DNA of 64,000 nucleotides, taken from NCBI GenBank assembly GCA_029953675.1, contig JAMWBK010000006.1, positions 806,001 to 870,000 on the forward strand, given 5' to 3'. Below, one piece after another: positions 1 to 12,600 of the stretch (position 1 is its first letter; each line of letters opens with the position of its first letter). The stretch comes from Rhodosorus marinus (Eukaryota > Rhodophyta > Stylonematophyceae > Stylonematales > Stylonemataceae). The position numbers and the translations under genes are program-made. The notes beneath the pieces were generated by a model. It had not been told where the DNA came from and made no database searches. It worked only from the letters and a program-made list of their open reading frames with translations.

Positions 1-72
1 CGATCAGAAGACAAGCCCACAAGACAAGCCCACAAGACAAGGCTGTAGTCATGACGTGTGAGTGGCCATTAC

Positions 73-1042
73 CAGTTCAGTGCGCAAAGGAAACTTTCTG
101 TGAAGTTCATGTCACCAGTGTCAAATCCGACCATTGGCGCTAGACCATTTTGGGACCGATAAATATTTGCCACCAACAGTGGCATTGTCCCTAGGATGCG
201 AAACACCTACGTAGAAAAGGGGTGACAAGTCAAACTCTTTACGTCTGGGATCCTTAAGTCGAGGAATATCGAGCTTCCTCTCAACCCCACCTGCTTCTCC
301 CTGACTTTGTGTGATTCATACACATGATTTCCTCGCAGGGCGGGGTTTGCTTCTGGGTACAACGTGCCTGGATCAAAGTCATGGGGAACAGGTTAATTGA
401 GACGATGACGAGTCCGAAACGCCAAAGCAGTAAGTAGCCTACCCATCGCCATCATGGTACTAGCAAGAACTCCCATGGGATGCGCGTCGCTGCGAAACCC
501 ATTGGAAATAATCTTTACGAGATCATTGTGGGGCGTTCGGTGCGCAGCCACGTTGGTCTCGTAAAGCCTCAGATCTTGCTCTGTAGGAAGTTCCCCGTAG
601 TAGAGCGTGTACGCAACCTTCAAGGAGCACAGTTCAGGCGGTTATGGTCAGTCCCAATCCATAGGTCGCGTGCATTGTTCAATAAGGTGCGTGTCCTACC
701 TCAAGGAAGCTCGACTTTCCAGCAAGCTGCTCGATAGGATACCCCCGATACCTGAGAATTCTATCACCACGAGAGAAAAGGTTCATGTGAGGTTCTGAAA
801 ACCAGTGAATCCCTCCAAGTGACTGCTGCTCACCCTCGTTCTCCGTCCAGATACGTGATTCGCGACGTACAACAAGCTGTGTTCGTATATCCCGGATCAT
901 AACTCAGCACCCCCTGTTTCCTCAGCCAGCCCGCTTCAACGACTCCTTTCTCCTTCTTCTCCTCGAATGCTCCACTCCTCCGCTCGCCTGTATCTCCCCG
1001 ATCATACTGGGAATCTCGTACCTCGTATACTTGAACGCTCAT
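73..1042 (-). CDS. Citrate synthase (partial; 3' end beyond left edge)
   Basis: Condenses acetyl-CoA with oxaloacetate to citrate. Five exons are visible on the minus strand: 1042-834, 760-700, 617-443, 367-291 and 206-73. The introns are GT-AG, 73-84 bases, and every junction keeps phase. The translation carries family signatures in order: YDPGYTNTACCTSRITYLDG, then GILRYRGYPIEQLAGKSSFLE, then YGELPTEQDL, SDAHPMGVLAS and FTESFL. The last visible exon ends at a GT donor (72-71), so the catalytic C-terminal part with the His/Asp residues lies outside the window. The start is the ATG at 1042-1040, just before VQVYEVRDS; an in-frame codon further up (to 1096) cannot be excluded. The sequence resembles the bacterial and peroxisomal/glyoxysomal type more than the classic mitochondrial type, which is a family-level impression. 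No targeting peptide is obvious. Confidence 0.93.
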
Positions 1043-2968
1043 GACGCTCGATTTCCTTTTCCTCCCTGCTGCAGTCATCCAGCCTTCACCTTCCAATCAC
1101 ATTCACCCACCCACCCCACCCACCTCCTCCCACCCAAACCCCAGCGTTCAACTTCCTGCCCCTTTATACAAATCGACCAGCCCTAAAAAAAAAAAAAGGG
1201 GGAAAGAAAGAAAACTGGTGTCCAACATCTCAACCCAATTGATGACACAGTGGGGTCAAACACAAAAAACGCCACCTGCCAGCCTCGTCCATAAGAAAAA
1301 AAAAACACACCCAAAAAATTAAAATTATAAAAAAGAAAGAAGAGGGCACAAAAGATACGAACAAACGAAGAAATTTTTTTTTTTTTGGGGGGGGGGGCCC
1401 AAAAATAGTGACAAATGTTTGACGCACTTCCACAAGAAAAAAAAACCGAAAAAAAAACCGCTCCAGATATATCTAAAACAAAACAAAAAAACAAGCATCG
1501 ATCTGTTGAACAAATAGCCAATGTGTTTTAAGTTTCCACACACGAAAAAGACACGGGCCATAATTTTATTGGTGTAAAAATACCGATCCGCCGCAAAAAG
1601 ACACGCGGACGCTTTTTATTGCAAGCATAATCGACGGTTGCGAGGGTTGAAAGACGCGTGTCGGATGATAAATCGTTGATTGATATATATCTGAAGTCTA
1701 GAGATTTTGATGGAATGTAAAATAATGGACCTTCCTTTCTTAAAAGGAAAATATCTGGTTTCTTAGGAATAACAATAAATTTAAAAAAATTGCTGAGGGG
1801 GTATATGTGGTTTTGGGGCCTTGTTTAGACGTGTTTCCTTTTTGGTTCCCCTCCTGTCAGCCGGATTAAACGGCCCATAAGCTCATGTAGATTAGATGTT
1901 TGGAGGAGAGCACGGAATGACAGAATGTGAAAAAGAAACCATTTGGGACGGAGAGATTGGGGGCCAGGGCCTGGAGGGGGGGGGGAAGGGGTTGGAAGAG
2001 ATGGAGGGATTCTGACGGAAGCGTGAAATTGTTTTTGAATGGAGAGATTTGGGGTGAGCATTGTGGATTGGGGGTAGGGGTTGTAGGGAGGAGGGAGTTG
2101 TTGAGGGAGGGTGGTTGATTGATTCTGGACGGAATTGGATTTCGGGCGGGGGGAGGGGGGAAGGTGTGTATTGGAGTTTGGATACGGTATGCAATTGTTG
2201 CAACTTTGAAATGGAAAATTTGAACGAAAAAAAAAGAAGCGGAAAGGAGGACATATAGGAGACACGGAAGATTTCCTTCTTCGGGCTAAATTTCGGGGGG
2301 GGTCTGGAAGAGAAGGAAATTGTGTTTTTGGTTTTCGTGGTAACTTGTCTGGATAACAATCGCAGGCTGCTTGTACGAAGAAAAACTAGAGCGAGCCTGG
2401 AATGATCTCTTTTTCGTAGCGCGCAGCGTGTGAGATCATGTTGTGCCTTGACTTGGAGTTAGGTCCTTCGCTCAGAGACTTCACCTAGCTGTCAATAGCT
2501 TGTGTGCGTGACTGGCGCCCTGGTCCACAAGGTTTAAAGTACGCCGTTTAGCAACTGATATGGTTTTCGATCGGGAAAGGGCGTATCGGAAGATGGGATG
2601 TAGTCCCCGAAAATTGCGGAAATGATAGAATCGGCAAGCACATTGAGTTGTATGATTAACAGTTTAGTCCACGTCGCCAATGCCCTTCGCGGACCCTTTG
2701 CTGGTCTCAGGATTGGAACAAGACATGAGCGCATCAAAACCAGCACGTGGGTTCCCGACTCCTGGCAATGATTCGAAAACCTCAAGCCCGTCCATATCGT
2801 GCGATTTCAGAGTTCTAAGAAGCAGCAAGTCACACACTTTCAAAATTCACAAGAGAAGTTTCGGCGGAGACCCAACACCCGACTCTAAGCGAAAAACTGG
2901 GCATCCCCAAGGCTTAAACAATCATCGTACTCTAAGCAATTTCAAAGTTCTCTTCAAGCTGCTTGGTG
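1043..2968. other. Intergenic, homopolymer-rich
   Basis: This stretch lies between the citrate synthase start and the 3' end of the PPR gene. It has purine/pyrimidine-biased tracts: A-rich runs at 1180-1480, a T run joined to 11 G at 1387-1397, and G-rich blocks at 1970-2170. Open frames here translate to Phe/Pro- or Ser/Pro-rich low complexity on either strand and show no family signature. The part next to 1042 is presumably the citrate synthase promoter. I see no RNA gene. Confidence 0.6.
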
Positions 2969-5713
2969 CTAGCTCGCAGCTTGTTCCACGTCCTCTTTCG
3001 CTTCCCCAGCAGGGGGAGTCTTCTCCGCAAGGCTCGCATTGGGAGTAGGTTCAGCCACCTCCTTTGCGACTACCATTTGTTCCTCTTCTTTTGGTGATCG
3101 TTCAGTACTACTTTGAGTTTTTCTGTTCCCCTCGTCTGAATGTGTTTGAGGTTCCTTCAATGTGGACGCGATGACGTCGTCACCTCGAGATCTGCCCTTC
3201 CGAAAGCTTGCGCCTCTTGCCGATTGCGGTGATCGACCAGCCCTTTCTTGACTAGGGAACCATGATCGGACGGGTGGGCTCGATGAATACGAAGTCCTCC
3301 CTTGCCCGTCAACCCGTCCCATCCTCTCAGTCTTTGGTGCAACGTCATCCACGAACAATCGATTGTTCCTATAACGAAACCCGAACGCCATCACTTTCTT
3401 GCCAAGTTCCCTTTCCGCTTCCGGCTGATCGTCCCTCATATCCAGCTTGGCCTTTCTCTGCAGCACCGCCAGGGTCTTCTTTGTGGGGTGGATTCCAGTT
3501 CCAACTCCCTGAGCGGCAAAAAAAAATTAGAAGTGCTGAGCTAATCACTCTCAACGGCTCCTAGTCTGTAGGACATCAAGTTCGAGGTTTCCGAAACTAG
3601 AAAGTTGTCCTCACCGTTTCAACCATTGCAACAGCATTCTGGGGCTTTTGGTACTGCTGAAGGGCCATCGTCAAAATTTCGAAGGATTCTGAATTGGGTC
3701 GAAGATCTTGCTGTTTCATGTCCTACAAGCAACCGTAACGGAAAATTTGAGTTAAACAACGAAGAACTATGCTTTAGCCAGCCTATCGGGTGGCTCGATG
3801 TACGTACCAAGAGGATGCTTTGGACTTTGCTGAGTTGCCCACTCATACGCACAGCCGTAAACAACGCGTTGAAAGATTCAATCGACGGTTTCAGTCCAAA
3901 CTCCTTTTGAAGAGCTTCAAATGTTTGGTACGTTCTATCTATGTCGCCCATTTCTGCGCACGCATTGAGTATCACGTTGACCTCTGGGAGATTGACGGTT
4001 TTCCCTTGTGCCTTCATATCTGACAGTAAGTAGTAAGCTCGATCCGCTTCCTTGGGCGATTTTTTACAACCCCTGACGAGACCCCTCAGATTCCTATTAG
4101 TCAAAAGGGATACAGGAATAGGGATTAGTCTCGCACGAAAGAAAAAGGAAGCCTATGCAACGGCAGTATGTAGCTGTTTCGACTTACACAATCGAAGGTT
4201 TTACCCCAGCAGCCGACATCTCTTGAAGTATTTCAAACGCGTCCTCGAACCGACCGAGTCTCCCAAGGCAGTTTACTGCGCTGTACCCGGCCGGTTGTGC
4301 AATATTGTCGGGATATTGCCGTCGCATCTTGGACCACAGACTAAGACTCAGCTTTCCGTCTAGATGTCTGGACGCTGCACAGATCAATGAAGAGTACAAT
4401 CTGTAGCATTGACGGACGGCGAGGGAGATGTTTAGACCACCAATTGTTGGTCAACGCGGAGGGGGGGGAGAAACGCGCCCGCGAACTCCTTACCCGAGAG
4501 GAATCTGCTTGTCCTCGAGTTTATAACGCGTTGCTGCCCTGTCGAGCTTTCTCAAGAGCTCAGCGACCATGTGAGTGGATACGTTCTCCGCCAAATCGCC
4601 AAGGATATTGACATATGTTACAGGATGCATAATCCCAAGGGCGGACTCCCCTTTTTTGAGTTGCTCCATCGCTGAGGAGAATTTTCCGACTGAAACATGA
4701 CCATTTACAAGTGCTTCATAGGTGTCCTGATCATTTGCGTTGAAGCAAGAGTCATTTAGAGTCCAGTTGATCCTGCGAAACCCGCTTTTGGGCCATTGGC
4801 ACGTACTTGATTCGGGCTTACACCCTGCTTCGTCATCTCGTTGACGATGCGCTCTGCACTTGTCATCTGACCGTTCCGACACATGGTCAGTAAAACCCTT
4901 CACAGGCAACAAAAAGGTCAAAGCGGGCAGAATAGTTAGCAAACTATGACCAGATGGACATTCGTTTGTTGCCGTTTCTTGCTTTTTGCCCTACTGATTA
5001 TAACAATCGACGCTTGGTTTCAATCCCATCTGCTTCATTCTTTCAATAATATCCAAGCACAGGTGTAATTCTCCGCGATTAGAACAGGCTTCAAGAATCG
5101 AGCGATACTCGAGCTCGTGCGGAACGATGCCCTTTTTCTCCAGTTCTTCAAGTAGCTTGTTGCCCAACCTGTCCAGAAAGAAGAGAGACTTCCATCTTCA
5201 GTTTCTCCGCAGTGCTTCTAGAAGATGCTCGTGCAGAACGGTGAAAAACTCTACTCACATGGAGTAATCCGTTTTCCCGCACGCTGCAATCGCGTAAAGA
5301 TACGAGCTCCGATCAGGATCAAATCTATTCTCAGTAGGCGACGTCGATTTCACATAAAAAGACGAGCACACATAGTAATCTCTCGCATTGAACAACTTTC
5401 TCAGTTCCTTAGTCAACTCGTCGGCGTTTTTGACGAGGGAAACGCCTCTGAGGGAAGGCTTCGTCCGACCCTTGCCCTGCTTCGGGGGGATCGCCTTGAA
5501 AGCCTCCGCGATACCGTGGAAGAGCGACGCCTGCACGCTGTCCAACTCAGTCACAGATCGCACATCTCCATCACCCTTACCCTTTCCGAATTCCTCTCCA
5601 ACACTCTCAATCCTCCCAAACACCGCCCCAAACGAAGGTCCATCCACCCCGCTACTTGCATACCTCAACCCAACCCCTCTCCTACCAACTCTAAATCCAC
5701 CCCTCTTAATCAT
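2969..5713 (-). CDS. Pentatricopeptide repeat (PPR) protein, probably organellar
   Basis: A sequence-specific RNA-binding protein of the PPR family, which acts in organelle RNA processing, stability or translation. Eight exons: 5713-5259, 5168-4995, 4897-4807, 4726-4494, 4400-4188, 4093-3808, 3722-3615 and 3508-2969. All introns are GT-AG (80-106 bases) and in phase, giving 699 residues. Repeat units are plain in the conserved helix-turn-helix style, for example YRSILEACSNRGELHLCLDI, LLTMCRNGQMTSAERIVNEM, TYEALVNGHVSVGKFSSAME and VNVILNACAEMGDIDRTYQT, with the usual G-(V/L)-x-P-(S/N) repeat ends. The N-terminus begins MIKRGGFRVGRRG, rich in Arg and lacking acids, which suits a mitochondrial presequence (inference). 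The last 150 residues are Ser/Arg/Glu-rich and probably disordered. No DYW or SMR domain was seen. The target RNA cannot be inferred. Confidence 0.9.
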
Positions 5714-7020
5714 CTCTCCAAGTTTCTCTACAGAACCTGCTCAACTCTTCCCCATCAACCCTCTCTCCCTCTCACCCCCGTCTATTAAATACTAACATCT
5801 AAACAACAACACCTCAACGCTACAACCACACCCAACGATCAATCGACAGCAACAACAGAATCAACTCCACAAACTCTCCAAATGATATCCAAAACACCCA
5901 AAAAACCCAGAGATACAAAAACAAACAAAAGAAACAAAACTAAGAGGTCGGCTTTTTTTGCAGCTACACTATGCCGATCATCAGCACGCCAACACCCTCA
6001 TCCATCCCCTCCAAATGTCCTCCGCGTGCATCGACTCTACATCATCACCACCATTCCCAGCAGACGCGAATATTCAAAATATGAGCAAATTGTCACTCCA
6101 CAATTCAGTCTACAAAAAACACAGATTACCGAAAACATGATGTAAAAGCAATATTATTCAGTCAATATTATTATTTGACTGAATTTGATGGTGACGCTTT
6201 GAATCGTTCAGTTCTCTACGTGTACGCGCCGTAGACAAAGGTTGGTTTTTTCGTTCAAGAAGGATGAATCAGTCGTTATGGATGATAACTGCTTGTAAAA
6301 TTTTATTTATAGGTACCATATTCAGTCCAATGTTCGAAGTATTGATTGATATGCTGGACTTGGATTCGCAGAGTATGGGTTTGTAGGGAGAGAGAACAGG
6401 AATGTGTTTTTGGTCAAGAGCTTCTGGATTAGTCATATCAATGTCCTATGCAACAGTTTGGAGGGAGAAGATGGCTTGCAGGTGCTGCTACTTTTTTCCC
6501 CCCGGAACTACCTGGCCTCGAAGAAAAGTGTAGTACTCGCCGGTTTGCATTATCCACGAGCACATCTTCAGGTATCTTGTCTTGTCTGAGAAGAGTACTA
6601 GTCAGAAGAAACAATAGCAGAATGAATCGTCCCTGGTGTCGAAGATGTCCGCCTAGAACTCACCAGATGAGTTATCCGTTTTTTTGACTGTTGGATCATT
6701 CCAGATCCGTGACCGTTCAAAACGCTGTTTTCATTGTTGTTTAAGCAGGTGAAGAGGATGACCGGATGACGGGGTGACTGGATGAATCATTCGATTGTCG
6801 TTCATGAAGTTGAAATCTGGCAAAGAAACCCTTCCAGATTTGGGCGATAAGCATGCACTGTACATGCTCCCCACTTTGTCTAATCAAATATGCCACAAAT
6901 CCAATCTAGGTTTTCAGAGTGTTTACGTTTGCCCGTATCTGCTCTGACCACAGGGTTGTGGTTGTTCGCTTCTTTTATATTATTTATACTTGCTTGAACA
7001 CCTTCGTCTTCCTGTTCAGC
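5714..7020. other. Intergenic, nothing recognised
   Basis: This is the space between the PPR gene start and the HGH1 3' end. The part just upstream of 5713 is C/A-rich (5700-6140) and is the likely PPR promoter side. The rest is AT-rich single-copy-looking sequence with short TATT/AATATT inversions near 6150-6180. Open frames are short and show no family motif. Confidence 0.55.
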
Positions 7021-8208
7021 TTACTGCTGATCGTCGACCACCAGCTCCGTTCGCTGGACAACCTCCTCAAGCGTTTCCATTATTGATTCATCAGGTTCTT
7101 CGAGGTGATGGTTACGTATGAACGGGTATACCTTCGCCTGTCTAATGGCGTCTCTGCCACTTCGAGTCTTGCATAGAAGAAGCAGAGCCTCGGCGATTGC
7201 TCTCCGTACCTCGACTTCCGGCTCCATTGCAGCCGCCGACGAAGACAAAGCCTTTGTTCCGAGAGGAGCATCCTCAAGATCTTCATCAGAAGGTAGGTGA
7301 GAGCCGTCTACAAAAGGCTTTGTAAGCAAGATTACGGGATCGTACTCGGACAAAAGAATGGCAAGAATGGAATCGTCTACGAGGCAGTTCCGAAGACAAA
7401 GTGCTGCGCCAAGTCGCCATGACCTGGCCGGGCTTCCCAACCATCCAAGGACCAGGCGCAGAGAAGCTCCCTTCTCAGCCATTAGAACATCGCGTCCAGC
7501 TGAGAGCTGACTCAAGTTCCCAACAGACATCGCCGAGCCCTCGAGCATCTGGGCCTGACCTTCGTCAGTTTGCGACATGCTCAAGTGCCTTACCAGAGCT
7601 TGTACCTTAAGGGACGCCAGAAGCTTTCCGTTCTCATCGCCATCTGAGCAAAGAGCCAGGCAGAGAGAACGTTCAACTATTACGGTAACAGAGTTTCGTT
7701 GTTGCAATATCCGGTAGTATTACCAAGAGCCAGAGCTGCCCTGCAACCAAAATCGGTGCGGGTTAGGTTCGCTAGCAACCCAGAGTTCAGCGAGTCAAGA
7801 GCTCTCGCTTCTTCAGCAGGATCCAAGATGCTCTGAATGCACCCCCTGCATGCACCACCTGCAGCTATCATCCTCGCTGCTCTTTCATCCGCCGAGAGGT
7901 TAATCAAAGCCGTGAGACAAGACCTGGAAACCGCCTAAGCGATCAAGAGAAGGAGAATCAGCGGGAGGAACACTTTCAATAGAATGAAGAGGAGGCTTCC
8001 TGATGGAGCTCACCCTCGTCGTATCCCCAGAATTTAAGAGTAGCGCGGTCACTAGCTCCTTCGCGGCCGATGAGTCCCCCCCAACGTAGAGTTGATCTGA
8101 AGAACTCATCTCAGCAGCCTGAGCCGCTATCAGGACTGCTGCCGCAGCCTTGACATCCTGTTTACCTGTCTTCAGAATACTAGCGAGGTCTCGCGCAGTA
8201 ACGTCCAT
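7021..8208 (-). CDS. HGH1: HGH1-like protein (DUF383/DUF384), eEF2 folding co-factor
   Basis: HGH1 is an armadillo-like adaptor that helps fold translation elongation factor 2; this is known from yeast. Three exons: 8208-8014, 7934-7724 and 7676-7021, giving 353 residues, slightly shorter than yeast HGH1. The second exon joins in frame only if the acceptor cgcttag before 7934 is used. The second intron is only 47 bases. Recognised parts are LTALINLSADERAARM and GLLANLTRTDFGCRAAL (DUF383), then LRNCLVDD and the C-terminal AEALLLLCKTRSGRDAIR followed by VYPFIRNHH (DUF384). These match the family pattern of a second-domain Leu/Cys block ending in a 'gR...r.k.vYpi.R' segment. The N-terminal 60 residues (MDVTARDLASILKTGKQDVK onward) are the variable first arm repeat. 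It is a single-copy housekeeping gene with no operon context. Confidence 0.85.
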
Positions 8209-9659
8209 GCTTGAGTGTCCCTCGTCTCCAACTATTTAGCAGTTCGCTAAAGGTCTCCCCTTGCTCGCGGATGAAACCCTAAGAATGGCTACGGCCGACG
8301 ATTAAGCAAGAAGTCGGGATGTGGGGATGTCTGAAAGGGGTGAACAAACGGAACGAAGCAATGGAGAGAATACATGAACAAGAGGGAAGGGGCTTGAGTG
8401 CTTTACTATGAGCTAAGGGGGTCAAAAACATCTGTCCCCTGTGTCAGTTGCTCCGCATCCTCCGCTTTCTAAAACCACTGATCTGGGGCTCCCCGGAGCG
8501 AACCTCACCTCGCACATCGGAAGTCATCGCTGGAGGGGATGCGAGGGTCCAGTTCACCTCATCCAAAGTCCTTTAACAGGAATAAATCGAAGACTTGCGA
8601 AGGAATTCCAGCTTCGGCATTAAACAGGAGGGGTCGGATGCGAAGAGACAGTTCATCTGGTCCAAAGTCTTTAATAGAAAAAAAACGAAAACTGGCTTGT
8701 GACTTCTAGCTTCAACATTGAGTAGGAGGGCTCATGATTCAAGTCCTGGGTCAGATTAAGGGCTTCATAGCTCTTATCCATACAAAAGCTTCCGGCTGAA
8801 CTCCCTGTGGATCAAATGGGGGACCTGGCCATCAGCGCCAGCCAGACTTGGCGCACCTTTGGACTGGCTTATGCTGTTGGCCCTGTTCCCGACGGTGTCA
8901 AAAGGTGATGTAGCCGTCCTATGCACTCGTAGTGGCTTAGTGTGTCAGAAATTTTGCTGTCCCGCGTACCTGGTCCTGGGCAAGATCCTCCGTGCCATTG
9001 CTTGGCGAGTTGCCCGTGAGTATCCCCAGGGCTTGCAATCCTTTGAGGCAGAACACAAGCGAAATTCTTTCCAACTGGAAACACAGCCGATGTGCGGGTG
9101 TACGTTCATAGCCAACAGAAGCAGATAAGTTCAACCCAGACGTACGCTGTACCCTACAGAACTCATTCAGAACAGCTCCAAGCTCAAGAACCTCAGGACT
9201 CGCTTCTGAATATATGCATTCTACCCGCCCAATCATTACGACCCAAAACGATTGATTTCGTTACTTGTCTAGTGAGATGATTGATTTCCTTATAGTACTG
9301 GTCTAATTGTCTAATCACCAAGAAGTTGGAAAGCTTACCCCTGTATTTTTTCCGCCAAAAAGAAATTATAATGCCAGTTCATTTTAGTAAATAAGACTAA
9401 TCAATACAGAAACAAATATGTCCAGGGGTACTTCTTGAAAGTATATAATGTATTATTCGATATACCTCTATAGGATAATTGTATTATTTTGTTTGAACTT
9501 TTAAATCTCTGGAATGCATTTCGCCGTTATTGTGCAGTGGCACAGGAGCTCTCCGGATGAGAACGATAGAGATGCTGCTGTGGGGAGAGGAGAGCAGATC
9601 CCGGAGTTCGAGTATGTGAATTTCGGGTTAGCGGTTGTTGAGTGCTCTCTTAATAGACC
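8209..9659. other. Intergenic between HGH1 and condensin (head to head)
   Basis: A shared upstream region for two divergent genes, 1.45 kb. It contains a degenerate direct repeat (8537-8732, listed separately) and an AT-rich part at 9280-9500 that lies just upstream of the condensin start. Short open frames on both strands at 8859-9280 match no family I know. No tRNA fold was found. Confidence 0.5.
8537..8732. repeat. Degenerate tandem duplication, about 99-bp unit
   Basis: Two imperfect copies lie side by side at about 8537-8633 and 8636-8732. Shared landmarks in the same order are ggatgcga, cagttca, tccaaagtc, tttaa, a run with cgaa, acttg, ccagcttc/ctagcttc, attaaacaggagg/attgagtaggagg. 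The copies have diverged by substitutions and small gaps. No coding frame runs through both. The function is unknown. Confidence 0.55.
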
Positions 9660-12600
9660 ATGAACGAGTTTGTGATTCCTCTGCATTTCGAGGAGCTCGA
9701 AAAGCAGGACATCTTAGACTTGGCTCGGGTTCGATACCGCTCGCCAAAGGAGAATTTAAGGACTGTGAAAGGAGTCAGTTGGTGGACTGAGGAAGGAGAG
9801 CATGCTGTTTCTGAATTGTACTGGTTAGTGAAGACTTTTCGCGACTTGTCAAACAATGAGAAGCAGGAGCTGGTCGAACGGATGCGTGAAGCCGTTGAGA
9901 AAGCTGTGAAGTTGCGAAAGCTATCAGCTCTCAAATCTACTGGATTCTTCGTTGCTTTCTTGATCAATGTTGCGGAAGACTTGGAGAGCGAACCGGTGGC
10001 TGCGAAAGGAAAAGGAAAACAAAACCAGGAATGGAGCTGGACGGCACAGGGTCTGGAGACAGCTCTCAGATGTCTCACACAAATAACCGAGCAGAAGAAC
10101 GACATTGCGGAGAACAAATATACGGAAAACTTCACAAGCATGAGCTGGAGAGCTGCACTCACTGCCATGGAGCGGAGCAGTGCGGTGAAGAACAGCGCTC
10201 TGATGGATTTGGTATTCCGAATAATCTCGGTTGGTATCTCTCGATGGGCGCAATCCATGCCAATTAGCGCAGCGCTTGTGCACCTTGTACACCGGCAAGA
10301 ACATGTAGCGCCCTCTGTAGCGACACTTTTGATCAAGTTCAACAGAAAACCAGATTTCAAGGACTTCGTCGATTCTACAATCGCCGAGCTCTGCTCGTCT
10401 GCGAGACTCTCCGACCTCAATCGAGACACTTCAGCTGGAAAATACCTTGGCATCGTGTTCTCCACGATCGCTACTGGTGATGCCGCTCTTCTGGCGAGGT
10501 ATTCGAAGGAGCTTGTAATTCCCCTTCTCGATCATGAGCCGTACACTCTGAGGAGTGGGGTAGTGGATGCCCTAGCAACCTCCACACTGGACCAGCAGGT
10601 TATGGGCGAGTACGAAGACTTACGTGCTGAAATCTATGACGTGCTTGTTGCGCGAGTATGCGACGTCAACGCTTTTACGAGAAGCCGAACTATTCAGGCC
10701 TGGATGAGACTTGCTGAGGCTCATGTGGTAACACACTACGAGCTCGCAGAACTGGCCCAATTGGTGACAGATCGACTTCATGATAAGGCGGCAGCTGTGA
10801 GGAAATCAGCGCTTCAGCTTTGGCAGGTCATCATGGAGCACAATCCATTCTCCCCGACGCTCAGTAGGCAAATGGTAGAGACTGCAAAGGAATCGGCGAA
10901 GGGTGAAACCAGTGAAGATTCAAAGAAGCAGGCGGGACTCAACTCCTACGTTATCGTAGTTGAAAACGCGGAACTGGCTGTTCAGCGTGCAAGTAATCTT
11001 CTGAAATCTGATAGTGTAACCGATGTCGTGGAGGCGATTAATATGCTGAGCTGCTCGAGAAAGTTCCAAGTTCATGGCGCCGATAGTGCGGTTCGGTCGA
11101 TCCTGACTTTGATTCTAGCCCGAGACAAAGCTGTCTCAGATGCAGCCTGTCGATGCATCGAGGAGAATCTCTGTCAGGATCAAAGCCCTGAGGCGTCTAC
11201 CAAGGAACTCTCGACCTCACTGTTAAAATCGCTGGTTCTGCTAGTAAGAAGTGCAACAGTTGGAGAAAGAGTATGTATTGAGAGCTGTATAAAACGTCTA
11301 TACGCTTCTGACGGTCATGCGGGCAGCTTGATCAAATCCACCACTTTCTCTAAGATCCTGTGGGATGTAATAAGCGGCAGAGCTGGAGGAGCGCTCTCCG
11401 AGATTCGGAAGGTCGCCTGCATTACATTGGGTGCAGTGACGAGTGCATCCGGGACCGAGGATGGCCCATCATCGGTGGTCTCATCGAAGAGAATAGCTAT
11501 CCTAACCAGTGTAGCTGTTCAGCACGAGGATCCAGCTCTGGCGAGAGAAGCGTGCAGCTTGATTTGCCGGATTGTTCCGAGAACAAGTCCCGGAGCAGAA
11601 GAAGCTGCGTGCGAAATTGTTGACAAGGTTTTGATCAGCTCCGCTGATGACGGATCTGTACCGAACGATTTTTGGCTGCCCCTTGCCGAACAAGCCCTCA
11701 ACGCTACGTATGCCATCAGCGCTCAGCCCGAGAAGCTTGCCGCTGACATGATTCACAGAATCGGCTCGCGGACTCTACAGAAGCCAACGGAGTGGGCTGT
11801 CACGAGATTCGTCTTTATAATTGGCCACACGGCTGTACGACAGCTTGTGTTCAACGAAGAGCGGGCAAGAGAACTCTCCAGGTCCCCTACTATAGAAACC
11901 GAGTCGAGAACTAATGGAGACAACAAAGGTGATGAAGAGATTGAGGACGTAGTTGGTGTCTCGTTGGGTGCGGAGGCGGACGCTGCCGTGGAAAGAGGAG
12001 AGCAGGAGCTCGTTGGCGAAGGATCAATTCTAGGAAGGTTTGCACCGCTTGTCGCAAAAGTAGCCACGGATCGAAACGCCTCCGATGTACAGCGTGCAGC
12101 AGCAGCTTCGTCGTTGGCGAAGCTCATGGCAGTCCACAGCTTCATGTGCGAACACTACGTTCGCCTGATGTTTTCTCTCCTGGACCCGTCCAATGCGCCG
12201 CCAGTCGTCAGGGGGAACAGCATCGTTGCATTGGGGGATCTATCGTTCAGACATCCAAACATCCTTGAGCCGTGGTCTGCTAAGATGTATTCGTCTCTGC
12301 GGGATGAGGATCCTATGGTTCGGCGGTATACGCTTTCGACGCTCACTCACCTGATCCTGAACGACATGGTTAAGGTTCGGGGTCAGGTTGTCGAGTTGGT
12401 TCTGTGCTTGAAGGATAACGATGAGCGCCTGCAGGCACTTTCGAAACTTTTCTTCCACGAACTGTCCAGAAAAGGAGGAAATCTTATATATAACATACTC
12501 CCCGATACGCTTTCGTGCCTGTCGCAGCGAAAGGACGTGGACCGTGGGACCTACAGAGAGGTGATGAAGTTTCTGGTTTCCTTCCTGGACAAGAGCAGGC

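Noticed and set aside
1183-2359. Several overlapping frames of 60-155 codons in low-complexity DNA
   Set aside because: Translations are Phe-, Ser- or Pro-rich and arise from homopolymer and purine/pyrimidine tracts.
9650-10465. A 271-codon open frame antisense to the condensin gene
   Set aside because: It is Ser/Cys-rich with no family motif, and it lies entirely over the strongly supported CAP-D2 coding region. It is a mirror of the sense codon usage.
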